From contig NZ_JACIJM010000002.1 of NCBI RefSeq assembly GCF_014199395.1, positions 186,001-250,000 on the forward strand: a stretch of 64,000 nucleotides of DNA, read 5' to 3'. The notes beneath the pieces were generated by a model, which did no database searches, was not told where the DNA came from, and saw only the letters and a list, made by a program, of their open reading frames with translations. The position numbers and the translations under genes are program-made. The stretch comes from Yoonia ponticola (GTDB lineage: Bacteria; Pseudomonadota; Alphaproteobacteria; Rhodobacterales; Rhodobacteraceae). Positions 35,383 to 45,123 of the stretch are shown piece after piece; the stretch's first letter is position 1; each line of letters begins with the position of its first letter.

Positions 35383-36816
35383 ATGCGCATCGCTGTTGGC
35401 GGCATCCATACCGAATGCTCGACCTATTCCCCCGTTTTGATGAACATCGACGACTTCCGCGTCATGCGCGACGATGAATTGACCGCCGATCCTTATTTTG
35501 GGTTCCTGCACGATTTCGACGCGACAGTAGCCCCATTATTGCACGCCCGTGCCGTTCCGGGTGGTCCGCTGTCTGCTGAAACTTACCAAACCTTTAAGGC
35601 CGAGTTTCTGGACCGGCTTGAGGCTGCGAAACCATTTGATGCGGTCTATCTCGCGATGCATGGCGCGATGCACGTGGACGGGATGTTCGATGCCGAAGGC
35701 GATTGGATTTCCGCCGTGCGCGCAGCCGTTGGCCCCGACATGTTGATTGCGGTCAGCTACGATTTGCACGGCAATGTCTCGCAAAAGATCGTCGATCAGG
35801 TCGATATTTTCGCAGCTTACCGCACCGCACCACATATCGACGTGACGGAAACAATGGCTGCATCTTACGACATGCTGATCCGCGCGATGAAAACGGGCGA
35901 ACGCCCCGGCGTGGTGCGCGTGCCGGTGCCGCTTCTTTTAGCGGGTGAACGGTCGTCGACCGAAGACGAGCCTGGAAAGTCGCTATACGACGCCCTACCA
36001 AACCATGAAAACGCCGATGTCTGGCGCACCGATCTGATGATCGGTTACGTCTGGGCGGATGAACCACGCGCGACAGCCTGCGCCGTTGTCACAGGCACCA
36101 GCCTCGCCGCTGCCGAGATAGCTGGCCGCGCAACTGCAACCGCGTTCTGGAACGTGCGCGACCAATTCCGCTTTGGTCCCACCACTGGTCCGCTGGACGA
36201 GATGTTAGATATCGCAGCGACCACCACGACACGCCCCCTGATTTTGGCCGATAGTGGTGATAATCCAACAGGCGGCGGCGTCGGGGATCGCGGCGATGTG
36301 CTGGCCGCGTTGATTGCGCGTGACTGGCAGGACGCGCTGATCGCAGGCATCACTGATAGACCTGCGGTTGATGCATGCTTTGCGGCGAAGGTTGGCGCAA
36401 CCGTCTCGCTAAAAATCGGCGCGTCCCTCGACCCTGCTGGCGGCAGTGTCACAGCCGACGCGCAAATCATCACGCTTCACGCGGGCAACACCCCAGCAGA
36501 GCGCCAAGCCGTTGTGAAAATCGGCGGCGTAACCGTGGTGCTTGCGGCAAGGCGCAGACCGTACCACGACATCGCGGACTTTACGCTGCTCGGGCTGGAC
36601 CCGAAATCCGTCGCACTTTTGGTCGTCAAGTCAGGCTATCTTTCGCCCGAACTCGCACCCATCGCGAACCCGAACCTGATGGCGCTGACCCAAGGCGTCG
36701 TGAACCAAGACATTCCGCGCCTTGCCAACAAGCACCGCCCAAAAGGCACCGTTCCTTTTGACACCATCACAGATTTCACGCCAACGCCCTGCCCCTCAAT
36801 CCGGTTCGAAAGCTAG
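35383..36816 (+). CDS. MlrC-family (M81) metallohydrolase, copy 2
   Basis: 477 residues with the same layout as the copy at 29423-30928: GGIHTECSTYSPV, YDLHGNVSQKIV with metal-binding Asp/His, RTAPHIDVTETM, and the C-terminal-domain signature DSGDNPTGGGVGDRGDV. The two copies are clearly diverged, not a recent duplication. It is followed by the MFS gene after 3 bases. Its presence in the opposite arm of the same regulon suggests two related amide or lactam hydrolysis steps (inference). Confidence 0.86.
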   Translation: MRIAVGGIHTECSTYSPVLMNIDDFRVMRDDELTADPYFGFLHDFDATVAPLLHARAVPGGPLSAETYQTFKAEFLDRLEAAKPFDAVYLAMHGAMHVDGMFDAEGDWISAVRAAVGPDMLIAVSYDLHGNVSQKIVDQVDIFAAYRTAPHIDVTETMAASYDMLIRAMKTGERPGVVRVPVPLLLAGERSSTEDEPGKSLYDALPNHENADVWRTDLMIGYVWADEPRATACAVVTGTSLAAAEIAGRATATAFWNVRDQFRFGPTTGPLDEMLDIAATTTTRPLILADSGDNPTGGGVGDRGDVLAALIARDWQDALIAGITDRPAVDACFAAKVGATVSLKIGASLDPAGGSVTADAQIITLHAGNTPAERQAVVKIGGVTVVLAARRRPYHDIADFTLLGLDPKSVALLVVKSGYLSPELAPIANPNLMALTQGVVNQDIPRLANKHRPKGTVPFDTITDFTPTPCPSIRFES

Positions 36817-36819
36817 TCA

Positions 36820-38022
36820 ATGAACCCATGGTTTTCCATATTACGCGACCATAAAGTCGTGCGCGCCTCGGCTGCCGCGATTTTTCTCTACGGTTTCGCA
36901 GGCGGGGCATCGGCACCCTATCAGGCCGTCATCGGTATCCGCGAATTGGGCCTGTCGGACAACACCTACGCGGCCGTGGCTTTGGTATCGTCGCTTGCCA
37001 ATGTGATGCTCGCGATCCTGAGCGGTTTTTTGTCGGACCGCTTCCAAAGCTACCGCACCCCACTGCTCGTCGTGTCGGTTTTTGGCGTCGTCGGGTATGG
37101 GGCCGTTTGGCTAAACCCGACACCGCTGACGTTTATCGTGGCTACGGTTGCGCCGTTGGCCTTGTTTCACGCCACCAACTCGATGCTCTTTGGCAATGTG
37201 CGGGCACACACTGAAACCTTTGATCCAGAAGAAGCCAACATCGCCAATTCACTGATGCGCATGATGGTTTCGCTGGCGTGGGTAATCGTCCCTGGTATTG
37301 TCGGCCTGATTTTGGCAACCCAAGAGAGCATGATCCTGTCCTATCTCTTTGCGGCAATCGCTGCGGGGGGCTGTTTTTTGATGATCCTGTTTGGCATCCA
37401 ACCCGACAAACCACCCCTGCAAGCGGGCGTGGTTGTGACCCGTCCACCCGCAATGCTGGAACTCGCCAAGATTTTAGCACCTGGCACCATCATGAGGATT
37501 ATGGGCATCGCATTGATCACCCAAGTCCTATCCGTCAACGGTGCTGTCTTGCCGTTGATTGTCACAGGTCGGGCCAACGGCGTGTCAGCTGATATCGGAC
37601 TAATCGTCGGATTGGTGGCACTGCTTGAAGTTGTATTTATCTTTTTCTGGGCGTGGGTCGTTCGCAAAATCAAAATGACGACGGCACTGATGATCACGGC
37701 AGCAATGTATTGCGTGTACTTGGTGCTGCTTTCGTGGACCACGGCACCGTGGCAAGTTTACGCGGTCAGCATCATCGCAGGTTTCGCCGCGGCAGGCGTG
37801 ATTTCACTGCCGATTAGTTACCTTCTGGACCTCATCAAAGGCCGCCCAGGACTGTCCGCATCACTGATCGCGGTCAATATGTTCTTGGGCGCAGCACTCG
37901 GCGCGATGTTCTTTGCGCTCGGCACAACTTTAGGCGGATACGGAACAGCATCGATTTTAGGAGGAATTGGTGGCATCGTCGGTGCAGGGATTCTGTCTTA
38001 CCTCGAAAGGGACCGCGTATGA
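36820..38022 (+). CDS. MFS transporter
   Basis: 400 residues with about 12 predicted membrane helices. The loop 2-3 motif is variant (GFLSDRFQSYRTP). The family resembles sugar transporters of the Set/sugar-efflux type, but this is a weak match. It is translated with its neighbours: 3 bases after MlrC copy 2, and a 4-base overlap with cutC. Import or export of an amino-sugar derivative is inferred from context. Confidence 0.82.
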   Translation: MNPWFSILRDHKVVRASAAAIFLYGFAGGASAPYQAVIGIRELGLSDNTYAAVALVSSLANVMLAILSGFLSDRFQSYRTPLLVVSVFGVVGYGAVWLNPTPLTFIVATVAPLALFHATNSMLFGNVRAHTETFDPEEANIANSLMRMMVSLAWVIVPGIVGLILATQESMILSYLFAAIAAGGCFLMILFGIQPDKPPLQAGVVVTRPPAMLELAKILAPGTIMRIMGIALITQVLSVNGAVLPLIVTGRANGVSADIGLIVGLVALLEVVFIFFWAWVVRKIKMTTALMITAAMYCVYLVLLSWTTAPWQVYAVSIIAGFAAAGVISLPISYLLDLIKGRPGLSASLIAVNMFLGAALGAMFFALGTTLGGYGTASILGGIGGIVGAGILSYLERDRV

Positions 38023-38753
38023 TTACCCTCGAAGTCTGCGTTGACGACACGTCCGGGATCATTGCCGCGACCAAAGGTGGGGCCGACCGGATCGAACTTT
38101 GCTCTGCCCTTGGTGTCGGTGGATTGACGCCATCTGCGGGCTTGATGAAGTTCGCGTCCACCTGCCCACTACCCACAATGGCGATGATCCGCCCCCGCGC
38201 AGGCGACTTCGTTTGGACCCGTGAAGAACGCATCGCATTGGTCAGCGATATTCGGGCGATGCGTTACGCGGGACTTGCTGGTGTCGTCATCGGCGCGTCA
38301 CTGCCAAACGGCGAATTGGATCGCGACGCACTGGAGCAAATGGTCAAAGCGGCCAATGGTTTGGACATCACATTGCACCGCGCAATCGACCTGACGCCCG
38401 ATGTTGATGGGGCACTGCGAATTTGTCGTGACCTTGGAATCAAACGGGTGTTGTCATCAGGCGGGGCAAAAACTGCGCTTGCGGGAATAGATCGATTGGC
38501 GAAAATGGCGACGCACCACGTTACCGTCATGCCGGGCGGCGGGGTCAACGCGCAAAACGTCGCCGAATTGGCGGCCCGCTTTCCACTAACCGAAGTCCAC
38601 GCGTCTTGCTCTGTCGCACGACCCGCCCCCGAAAACCCGATGATTTCAGAATTCGGTTTTCTTCCTGCAGGGGCGCGGGCGACTGACGCTGCCAGCGTCG
38701 CCGCCCTACGCGTCGCGCTGGATCAAATCACGGCGTCGCGCACTTCGGGGTGA
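38019..38753 (+). CDS. cutC: CutC family protein
   Basis: 244 residues, TIM-barrel CutC. Conserved stretches are seen: GADRIELCSALGVGGLTPS near the N-terminus, MAMIRPRAGDFVW, RAIDLTPD, LSSGGAKTAL and VMPGGGVN. The family was named for copper tolerance in E. coli, but a direct copper role is doubtful. Here it is overlapped with an MFS gene in an amino-sugar operon and converges with nagB, so a sugar-related enzymatic role fits better. The 3' end overlaps the nagB 3' end by 31 bases. Confidence 0.9.
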   Translation: MITLEVCVDDTSGIIAATKGGADRIELCSALGVGGLTPSAGLMKFASTCPLPTMAMIRPRAGDFVWTREERIALVSDIRAMRYAGLAGVVIGASLPNGELDRDALEQMVKAANGLDITLHRAIDLTPDVDGALRICRDLGIKRVLSSGGAKTALAGIDRLAKMATHHVTVMPGGGVNAQNVAELAARFPLTEVHASCSVARPAPENPMISEFGFLPAGARATDAASVAALRVALDQITASRTSG

Positions 38754-39502
38754 ACTTCTTCGTAATAGGCGCGTAACGCCAGACTGCTTGCCGCCGCTTC
38801 GTCCAAAACAACCGTGACTTTTCGGTGCATCTGTAGGATCGACGCGGGACACGCGGCGGAAATCGGACCTTCGATCATTTTGGCTGCGACCTCTGCTTTG
38901 CCTTCCCCATAGGCCAGCAACACGATTTCATCGGACCGCATGATCGTGCCAATTCCCATCGTGATCGCAAGCCGTGGCACATCGTCAAAAGCATCAAAAT
39001 ACCGCGCATTCGCTTCGCGCGTTGAGCGGGTCAATGTCTTGATCCGCGTGTGCGATGTTAGACTAGATGTTGGTTCATTAAATCCGATGTGCCCATTTGC
39101 ACCCAAGCCCAACAATTGCAAATCAATATCGCCCGCCGCCGCGATTGCGGCTTCGTAACGGTCCGCCTCTTGCGTTGCATCGGCGACGTCACCGTGCGGC
39201 AGAAATGCAAAATCGGGACGCATATCCACATGATTGAACAGCTTTTCGCGCATATAATGCCAATACGAACAGGCATGATCCGGTTTCAACCCGACATATT
39301 CATCCAGATTGAACGACTGCGCCTTGCCCATCGACATTTCACCGGCATTATAGCGGGTGATCAGACGATCATAAACGGATTCCATCGTGCCGCCGGTCGC
39401 AAGTCCCAGAACCGCATCCGGTTGATGGGCTAAACGATCCGCGAGCAATCCAGCGACACAATCTGCCGCCGCTGCCTGCGTTTGATAAATCAAAACCTTC
39501 AT
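38723..39502 (-). CDS. nagB: Glucosamine-6-phosphate deaminase
   Basis: 259 residues. It converts GlcN-6-P to fructose-6-P and ammonia, the last committed step of GlcNAc use. Seen: LGLATGGTMESVYDRL (phosphate loop), FNLDEYVGL, LGLGANGHIGFNEP with the catalytic Asp/His region, and SITMGIGTIM-like ITMGIGTIM. It is slightly shorter than E. coli NagB, as in Gram-positive and alphaproteobacterial forms lacking the allosteric tail. It follows the RidA gene by 21 bases. Confidence 0.93.
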   Translation of the reverse strand: MKVLIYQTQAAAADCVAGLLADRLAHQPDAVLGLATGGTMESVYDRLITRYNAGEMSMGKAQSFNLDEYVGLKPDHACSYWHYMREKLFNHVDMRPDFAFLPHGDVADATQEADRYEAAIAAAGDIDLQLLGLGANGHIGFNEPTSSLTSHTRIKTLTRSTREANARYFDAFDDVPRLAITMGIGTIMRSDEIVLLAYGEGKAEVAAKMIEGPISAACPASILQMHRKVTVVLDEAAASSLALRAYYEEVHPEVRDAVI

Positions 39503-39523
39503 CGGATCATCCCGCCTTTTGGG

Positions 39524-39916
39524 TTACAATGGCTTCCACGCCAGCACGTCGATTTCCACTTTCGCATCAACCATCAAGCGGGACTCAACGGTCGAACGCG
39601 CAGGTGGGTTTGCACCAAAATGTTTCGCAAAAACCGCGTTGAACGAAGAAAAGTCGCGGGCATCATCCAGCCAACAATTCAGCTTCACGATGTCTTCCAT
39701 GCCGCAACTTGCGAGTGCCAGCACTTCTTTGATGTTCGCGATCACTTGTTCGGTTTGCTCGGCGATGCCGCCAACGACGACTTCACCATTTACAGTCGGC
39801 ACTTGGCCGGAAATGTGAACATAATCACCGGCACGAACGGCTTTTGCAAAGGGGCGTTTTTGACCGCCAGCTTGTGTATCAGCGGTGTCGTAACGGATAA
39901 GGCGTTGCTCGGACAT
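39524..39916 (-). CDS. RidA family protein
   Basis: 130 residues, YjgF/YER057c/UK114 fold. Conserved: DYVHISGQVP, the active-site Arg in PARSTVESRL, and VEIDVLAW. RidA deaminates reactive enamine/imine intermediates. The ATG at 39916 has GGAG upstream; the 21-codon extension is discarded. It is co-transcribed with nagB. An enamine product from the linked PLP enzyme, or from an amino sugar, could be its target (inference). Confidence 0.9.
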   Translation of the reverse strand: MSEQRLIRYDTADTQAGGQKRPFAKAVRAGDYVHISGQVPTVNGEVVVGGIAEQTEQVIANIKEVLALASCGMEDIVKLNCWLDDARDFSSFNAVFAKHFGANPPARSTVESRLMVDAKVEIDVLAWKPL

Positions 39917-40127
39917 AAGGTACTCCAAATAAAGAGGGATTTCCTTGTCAGAGTACCCTGAAAAGTAGTCAATCAGCAAGCAAACAAGGGCATTTCCGAG
40001 GTGTTTTTACCCCACTTTGCGCGATCTAAATTGGTCGCTGCAATCACACTTGAGTGACTCTATGTTGGAAATTGCGCAGCATCGTCATTATCTGTACTCG
40101 CGAAGACCTGATCAAAGGAACTGCGAC

Positions 40128-40571
40128 ATGAAATATGTAAAAAACCAAGACGCGATCGACAAACTGACGCCTGAACAGTTCCGTGTTACACAGCAAAACG
40201 GCACAGAACGCGCCGGAACTGGTGAACTGACGGGCAACAAAGAGCCGGGAATTTACGTTGATATCGTATCGGGCGAGCCACTGTTCGCGTCGTCCGATAA
40301 ATTCGAATCCGGTTGCGGCTGGCCAAGTTTTACCAAACCCATCGTGACCGAATTTGTGACCGAACATAGCGACGAAGGCTTCGGCATGATCCGCACCGAA
40401 GTCAGATCCAAGCACGGCGACAGCCATTTGGGTCATGTTTTTAACGACGGTCCACGTGATCGCGGCGGCCTGCGTTACTGCATTAACTCTGCCAGCTTGC
40501 GGTTTATCCACCGTGACGAAATGACCGACGCAGGCTATGGCGACTACATTGATCAAGTGGAGGATATCTAA
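40128..40571 (+). CDS. msrB: Peptide-methionine (R)-S-oxide reductase
   Basis: 147 residues. It reduces methionine-R-sulfoxide in proteins. Core motifs are [28 protein letters not shown], and the catalytic Cys in [11 protein letters not shown]. Only two cysteines are present (GCGWPSF and RYCINS), so the zinc-binding CxxC pairs of E. coli MsrB are missing; this is the non-zinc form. The start at 40128 is preferred over a 37-codon extension reaching into the intergenic promoter area. msrA follows with no gap. Confidence 0.94.
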   Translation: MKYVKNQDAIDKLTPEQFRVTQQNGTERAGTGELTGNKEPGIYVDIVSGEPLFASSDKFESGCGWPSFTKPIVTEFVTEHSDEGFGMIRTEVRSKHGDSHLGHVFNDGPRDRGGLRYCINSASLRFIHRDEMTDAGYGDYIDQVEDI

Positions 40572-41078
40572 ATGACGGAACGTGCAGTTCTCGCCGGTGG
40601 TTGTTTTTGGGGTATGCAGGACTTGATCCGCAAACTGCCCGGCGTGGTTGATACGCGTGTCGGTTATACTGGCGGCGACATTCAAAACGCGACCTATCGC
40701 GACCACGGCGACCATGCGGAAGGTATCGAAATCATATTTGATCCTGCCCAAACCAGCTATCGCGCCTTGTTGGAATTCTTTTTCCAAATCCACGATCCAT
40801 CAACCCCGATGCGCCAAGGCAATGACCGAGGCCCGTCATACCGGTCCGCGATTTACTACACGGACGATGCCCAGCGCGACGAGGCGTTGAATACAATCGC
40901 CGACGTAGACGCCTCTAGGTTGTGGCCGGGCAAGGTTGTGACAGAGGTCGAACCCGTTGGTGATTTCTGGGAAGCAGAGCCAGAACATCAGGACTACCTT
41001 GTGACCCGTCCGAACGGATATACCTGTCACTTTGTACGCCCAGATTGGGTTTTGCCGCGCCGCGAAGCCGCAGAATAA
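40572..41078 (+). CDS. msrA: Peptide-methionine (S)-S-oxide reductase
   Basis: 168 residues. The catalytic motif [10 protein letters not shown] (Cys at residue 11) is at the N-terminus. GYTGG, the [11 protein letters not shown] stretch and the YRSAIYY block follow. It is complementary in stereospecificity to the directly preceding MsrB, so the pair forms a repair operon for oxidised methionine. The selO gene begins 18 bases downstream. Confidence 0.95.
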   Translation: MTERAVLAGGCFWGMQDLIRKLPGVVDTRVGYTGGDIQNATYRDHGDHAEGIEIIFDPAQTSYRALLEFFFQIHDPSTPMRQGNDRGPSYRSAIYYTDDAQRDEALNTIADVDASRLWPGKVVTEVEPVGDFWEAEPEHQDYLVTRPNGYTCHFVRPDWVLPRREAAE

Positions 41079-41096
41079 AACAAGTCAGGGGCAACC

Positions 41097-42566
41097 ATGA
41101 TCAAGTTCGACTTCGACAACACCTACGCCAAAACGCTTGAGGGGTTCTATACCCCTTGGCAAGGCGCGGTTGCCCCCGACCCAAAGATCATACAATTCAA
41201 TCAATCTCTTACCCGCGATCTTGGACTTGACCCCGAGGCATTGAATACCCCAGAAGGTGCCGCGATTTTCTCTGGCAGCGTCGCGCCAGAAGGCGCCGAT
41301 CCACTGGCCCAAGCCTACGCAGGTCATCAATTTGGCGGCTTTTCACAACAACTCGGCGATGGGCGGGCGCTGCTCTTGGGCGAGCTGTTAGACAAGGACG
41401 GCAACCGTTTTGACCTTCAACTCAAAGGGTCAGGTCGCACGCCATTTTCACGTGGTGGCGACGGAAAAGCGGTGCTAGGCCCCGTCTTACGTGAATACTT
41501 GATGGGCGAAGCAATGCACGCATTGCGTGTACCGACGACACGCGCGCTAGCCGCCCTGACAACTGGCGAAGAGGTCATGCGCGACGGCCTGAAACCCGGC
41601 GCGGTATTGGCACGGATCGCTTCCAGCCACCTGCGGGTTGGCACATTCCAGTTCTTCGCCGCCCGCCAAGATTGGGACAAAGTCCGTCAATTAGCCGATT
41701 ACGCCATCGCACGTCACTACCCCGACTTGGTATCCGCAGATGACAGATACCTGCGCTTTCTCGGCGCTGTCGTGAACCGCCAAGCCGACCTGATCGCAAA
41801 ATGGATGCACGTCGGATTCATTCATGGCGTGATGAATACCGACAACATGACAATATCGGGCGAAACCATCGACTACGGCCCCTGCGCGTTCTTGGACAGC
41901 TACGATCCTGCAACGGTTTTCAGCTCTATCGACCGCAACGGCCGCTACGCATTTGGGAACCAGCCCAACATTGCGCTCTGGAACCTCACACGGCTTGCCG
42001 AGACACTGTTGCAACTGATCGACGCAAAGGACGACGATAACGCCATCAGCTTGGCGACCGACGCCTTGAACGGATTTAACGACCGCTACAACGACGCTTG
42101 GACCACAGGTATGCGTGCGAAAATCGGCCTCTCGACAAACCAAGAAGGCGACACTGAGTTGCTCAGCGATCTGCTGGAAATCATGACGGAACAGCGCGTG
42201 GATTACACTCAATTCTTCCGTGCGCTAGCCGATGCGGCAACGGGCGATGATACTAAACTGCTGACCCTACTCACTGATCCGGCGAAAATCGCGCCTTGGC
42301 TCGCCACATGGCAGCACCGCCTACAAAGCGAGCTACAAAACCCAACCGAACGCGCCGCCGCGATGAACAAAATCAACCCAATCTACATCCCGCGCAATCA
42401 CCGCGTCGAAGAAGCACTGCAAGCCGCTGAAGCTGGTGATCTCGCCCCGTTCAGCAAACTGCTCGGCGTGCTACAGACGCCATTCACCAAACGCGCAGGG
42501 CTCGATGACTACGAAGGCCCAGCCCCCAAAGACGCACCTATTTACCAAACATTCTGCGGCACTTAA
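41097..42566 (+). CDS. selO: Protein adenylyltransferase SelO
   Basis: 489 residues, the usual length. SelO is a pseudokinase that transfers AMP to protein hydroxyls and is linked to redox stress. Seen: FQLKGSGRTPFSRGGDGK-type loop (DLQLKGSGRTPFSRGGDG), PTTRALAALTTGE, and the catalytic region HGVMNTDNMTISGETIDYGP with the metal-binding Asn and Asp. The C-terminus lacks selenocysteine; it ends with an ordinary ...IYQTFCGT. The neighbourhood with msrA/msrB fits an oxidative-damage role. Confidence 0.94.
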   Translation: MIKFDFDNTYAKTLEGFYTPWQGAVAPDPKIIQFNQSLTRDLGLDPEALNTPEGAAIFSGSVAPEGADPLAQAYAGHQFGGFSQQLGDGRALLLGELLDKDGNRFDLQLKGSGRTPFSRGGDGKAVLGPVLREYLMGEAMHALRVPTTRALAALTTGEEVMRDGLKPGAVLARIASSHLRVGTFQFFAARQDWDKVRQLADYAIARHYPDLVSADDRYLRFLGAVVNRQADLIAKWMHVGFIHGVMNTDNMTISGETIDYGPCAFLDSYDPATVFSSIDRNGRYAFGNQPNIALWNLTRLAETLLQLIDAKDDDNAISLATDALNGFNDRYNDAWTTGMRAKIGLSTNQEGDTELLSDLLEIMTEQRVDYTQFFRALADAATGDDTKLLTLLTDPAKIAPWLATWQHRLQSELQNPTERAAAMNKINPIYIPRNHRVEEALQAAEAGDLAPFSKLLGVLQTPFTKRAGLDDYEGPAPKDAPIYQTFCGT

Positions 42567-42641
42567 AACCCAATGTCATTGACATAGCCCGCTGAACCCC
42601 GCTCTAGCTGGTCTATAAAAATTGGCTCAGAAAGGCCGTTG

Positions 42642-43856
42642 ATGGACCAGCCCAGCGCATATTTAGAACTACTGCTTCTGGGCATTCTGGGTTGCGTGTT
42701 CTTCTATTCGCTGTTCACAAACGTCATTCTGAAATCGGTCTTAACCTTACCCATCATTTTCATGATCGTCGGATATTTCAGCGCGGACGCGATTGAAACA
42801 ATCGCAGAGCCCGCCGTGCTTGACGAAGGTAAACGCCTGCTTGCCGAGATCACGCTGATCCTCGTGCTGTTTTCCGACGCAAGCCACGTGCGGTTCAAAA
42901 CGCTCAAGATGAACTTTAGCGTGCCGCTGCGCATGTTACTGATCGGGATGCCGTTAACCATCGGGCTTGGCATGATCGTGGCCTATCTTTTGAACCCGCA
43001 AAGCGGGATCGCGATGGCCCTCCTGACCGCCGCGGTCCTGACGCCAACCGACGCGGCGCTGGGGCAGACCGTGGTCACAAGCAGCAACGTCCCCGAACAC
43101 CTGCGCGAAACAATCAACGTCGAAAGCGGCTTGAACGACGGCTTGGTGCTACCGTTTGTATTGTTCGGCGCGATCCTCGCATCCGCCGATATCGCAGGCG
43201 CAAACACAGACGGACTTGCGCAAAGCGCTGTCATCCAAGTTGTTCTTGGCCCGCTTGTCGGGATCGCCTTTGGCTGGATTTTCGCCAAGACCATGGACTA
43301 CGCGCAAACCTGCGATCTAATGGCCGAAGCCGCTGGTGGCGTGGCGTTCTTGGCGGTCGCTTTTTCGGCCTATATCGGGTCCGAACTTGTGGGCGGCAAC
43401 GGGTTCATCGCGGCTTTTGTCGCGGGCATGGTGTTTGGTAATACATACACCCATAAAATCCACTTTATCAGCGAATTTATGGAAGGCGTCGGGCAGTTAT
43501 TAACCATGTTCGCGTTCCTTGCCTTCGGGGCCCTATTGCTACCCGTCGGGTTGGAACACATCACATGGCCGACCACGATCCTGGCACTGTCATTCCTCAC
43601 TGTTGTCCGCATGCTACCGATCTGGTTGTCGCTACTCGGCACCGGATTGGCTTTGCGTGAAAAGCTATTCCTCGGCTGGTTCGGACCGCGCGGATTGGCG
43701 TCGATCCTGTTCACGTTAATCATGATCGACGAATTCGAATTCCCCGGCGAACAAGAGCTTCTGGCCTGCGTCGCCATGACTGTCTTTCTATCAATCATCC
43801 TGCACGGCATCTCGGCAGCACCACTTTCCCGCTGGATCGGGCGCGTGGCAAAATAA
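42642..43856 (+). CDS. Cation:proton antiporter (CPA1/NhaP type)
   Basis: 404 residues with 12-13 predicted membrane helices. The conserved acidic residues of CPA1 transporters are in LTPTDAALGQTVV and ESGLNDGLVLPFVLFG (the ND motif). A GPRGLASILFTLI block near residue 345 is typical of NhaP. AAAGG lies six bases upstream of ATG 42642; an adjacent TTG start adds one residue. It probably exchanges Na+ (or K+) for H+ at the inner membrane, useful in a marine organism. It appears monocistronic. Confidence 0.9.
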   Translation: MDQPSAYLELLLLGILGCVFFYSLFTNVILKSVLTLPIIFMIVGYFSADAIETIAEPAVLDEGKRLLAEITLILVLFSDASHVRFKTLKMNFSVPLRMLLIGMPLTIGLGMIVAYLLNPQSGIAMALLTAAVLTPTDAALGQTVVTSSNVPEHLRETINVESGLNDGLVLPFVLFGAILASADIAGANTDGLAQSAVIQVVLGPLVGIAFGWIFAKTMDYAQTCDLMAEAAGGVAFLAVAFSAYIGSELVGGNGFIAAFVAGMVFGNTYTHKIHFISEFMEGVGQLLTMFAFLAFGALLLPVGLEHITWPTTILALSFLTVVRMLPIWLSLLGTGLALREKLFLGWFGPRGLASILFTLIMIDEFEFPGEQELLACVAMTVFLSIILHGISAAPLSRWIGRVAK

Positions 43857-43966
43857 AAACGACCGCAAATTCGGTCACAACTTGGCAAAACGCGTGGCTC
43901 AAACCGCGCTAGCCCTTCCAAGAATGGACCGATTGTCTTATTCGGGCACAAACGAAGGGGACTTCC

Positions 43967-45070
43967 ATGTCGATCAATAGCTTTGGCCATCTTTTCCGGT
44001 TCACCACTTGGGGTGAAAGCCATGGACCTGCCTTGGGTGCAACAGTCGACGGCTGCCCCCCCGGTGTCGCGTTAGAGGCCCCGATGATCCAGCAATGGCT
44101 CGACAAACGTCGCCCCGGCTTGAACAAAAACACGACACAGCGCCAAGAAGCCGACGCAGTCAAAATCCTGTCAGGCGTATTTGAAGGCGTGACCACAGGA
44201 ACGCCGATCCAACTGATGATTGAAAACACCGACCAGCGGTCCAAAGACTACGGCGACATCGCCAACACCTTCCGGCCCGGTCATGCGGATATCACCTATC
44301 ACCAGAAATACGGCGTGCGGGATTATCGCGGTGGCGGTCGGTCATCTGCGCGTGAAACCGCGTCGCGCGTTGCGGCTGGTGGCGTGGCGCGCGAGGCAAT
44401 CAAAGCGATCGCACCGAACATCGAAATTCGCGGCTACATGACCCAGATGGGCACCAAGCAGATTGATCGATCGAAACTGGATTGGGGTCAGATCGACAAG
44501 AACGATTTCTTCTGCCCTGACGCGGATGCTGCCGCAGAATGGAACGATTATCTCGCGTGGCTGCGCAAAGATGACCACAACTCTGTCGGCGCGATTATCG
44601 AAGTCGTCGCACGCGGTGTGCCTGCTGGCATCGGGGCGCCAATCTATGGCAAGCTCGACACCGATTTGTCCTCTGCGATGATGTCGATTAACGCTGTCAA
44701 AGGCGTAGAAATCGGCGAAGGCATGGCGGCGGCGGCACTAACGGGTCGCGACAACGCAGACGAAATTTCCATGGGTCCAAACGGGCCAGAATATTCATCG
44801 AACCACGCAGGCGGCATCCTTGGCGGGATCAGCACAGGCCAAGACATCGTTGTGCGCTTTGCGGTGAAACCGACGTCGTCGATCCTCAGCCCGCGCAAAT
44901 CGATCCGTATGGACGGCACGCCAACCGAAGTGATCACAAAGGGGCGTCACGATCCTTGTGTTGGCATCCGTGCTGTCCCTGTTGGCGAAGCGATGATGGC
45001 CTGCGTGATCTTGGATCACTTGCTGCTAGATCGCGGTCAAACTGGTGGTGTGCGCGGTCAGATCGGGTAG
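43967..45070 (+). CDS. aroC: Chorismate synthase
   Basis: 367 residues. It makes chorismate from EPSP with reduced FMN. All three family signatures are seen: [18 protein letters not shown] near the N-terminus, [14 protein letters not shown] with [20 protein letters not shown], and the C-terminal [10 protein letters not shown]. Met-Ser start with GGGGA upstream. It is followed by a GC-rich hairpin. Confidence 0.97.
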   Translation: MSINSFGHLFRFTTWGESHGPALGATVDGCPPGVALEAPMIQQWLDKRRPGLNKNTTQRQEADAVKILSGVFEGVTTGTPIQLMIENTDQRSKDYGDIANTFRPGHADITYHQKYGVRDYRGGGRSSARETASRVAAGGVAREAIKAIAPNIEIRGYMTQMGTKQIDRSKLDWGQIDKNDFFCPDADAAAEWNDYLAWLRKDDHNSVGAIIEVVARGVPAGIGAPIYGKLDTDLSSAMMSINAVKGVEIGEGMAAAALTGRDNADEISMGPNGPEYSSNHAGGILGGISTGQDIVVRFAVKPTSSILSPRKSIRMDGTPTEVITKGRHDPCVGIRAVPVGEAMMACVILDHLLLDRGQTGGVRGQIG

Positions 45071-45071
45071 C

Positions 45072-45121
45072 AGCGCGGGGGCCAGCCCCCGCACCCCCGG
45101 AGTTGTTTCGGCAAAATGAAG
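45072..45121. repeat. Roseobacter-type intergenic hairpin element
   Basis: GCGGGGGC (45075-45082) and GCCCCCGC (45085-45092) form an 8-base inverted repeat, followed by ACCCCCGGAG and a trailing AAAATGAAGA. Near-identical elements are, in my experience, frequent between genes of Rhodobacteraceae. It lies between the convergent aroC and EamA genes and can act as a bidirectional terminator. Confidence 0.55.
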
Positions 45122-45123
45122 AG

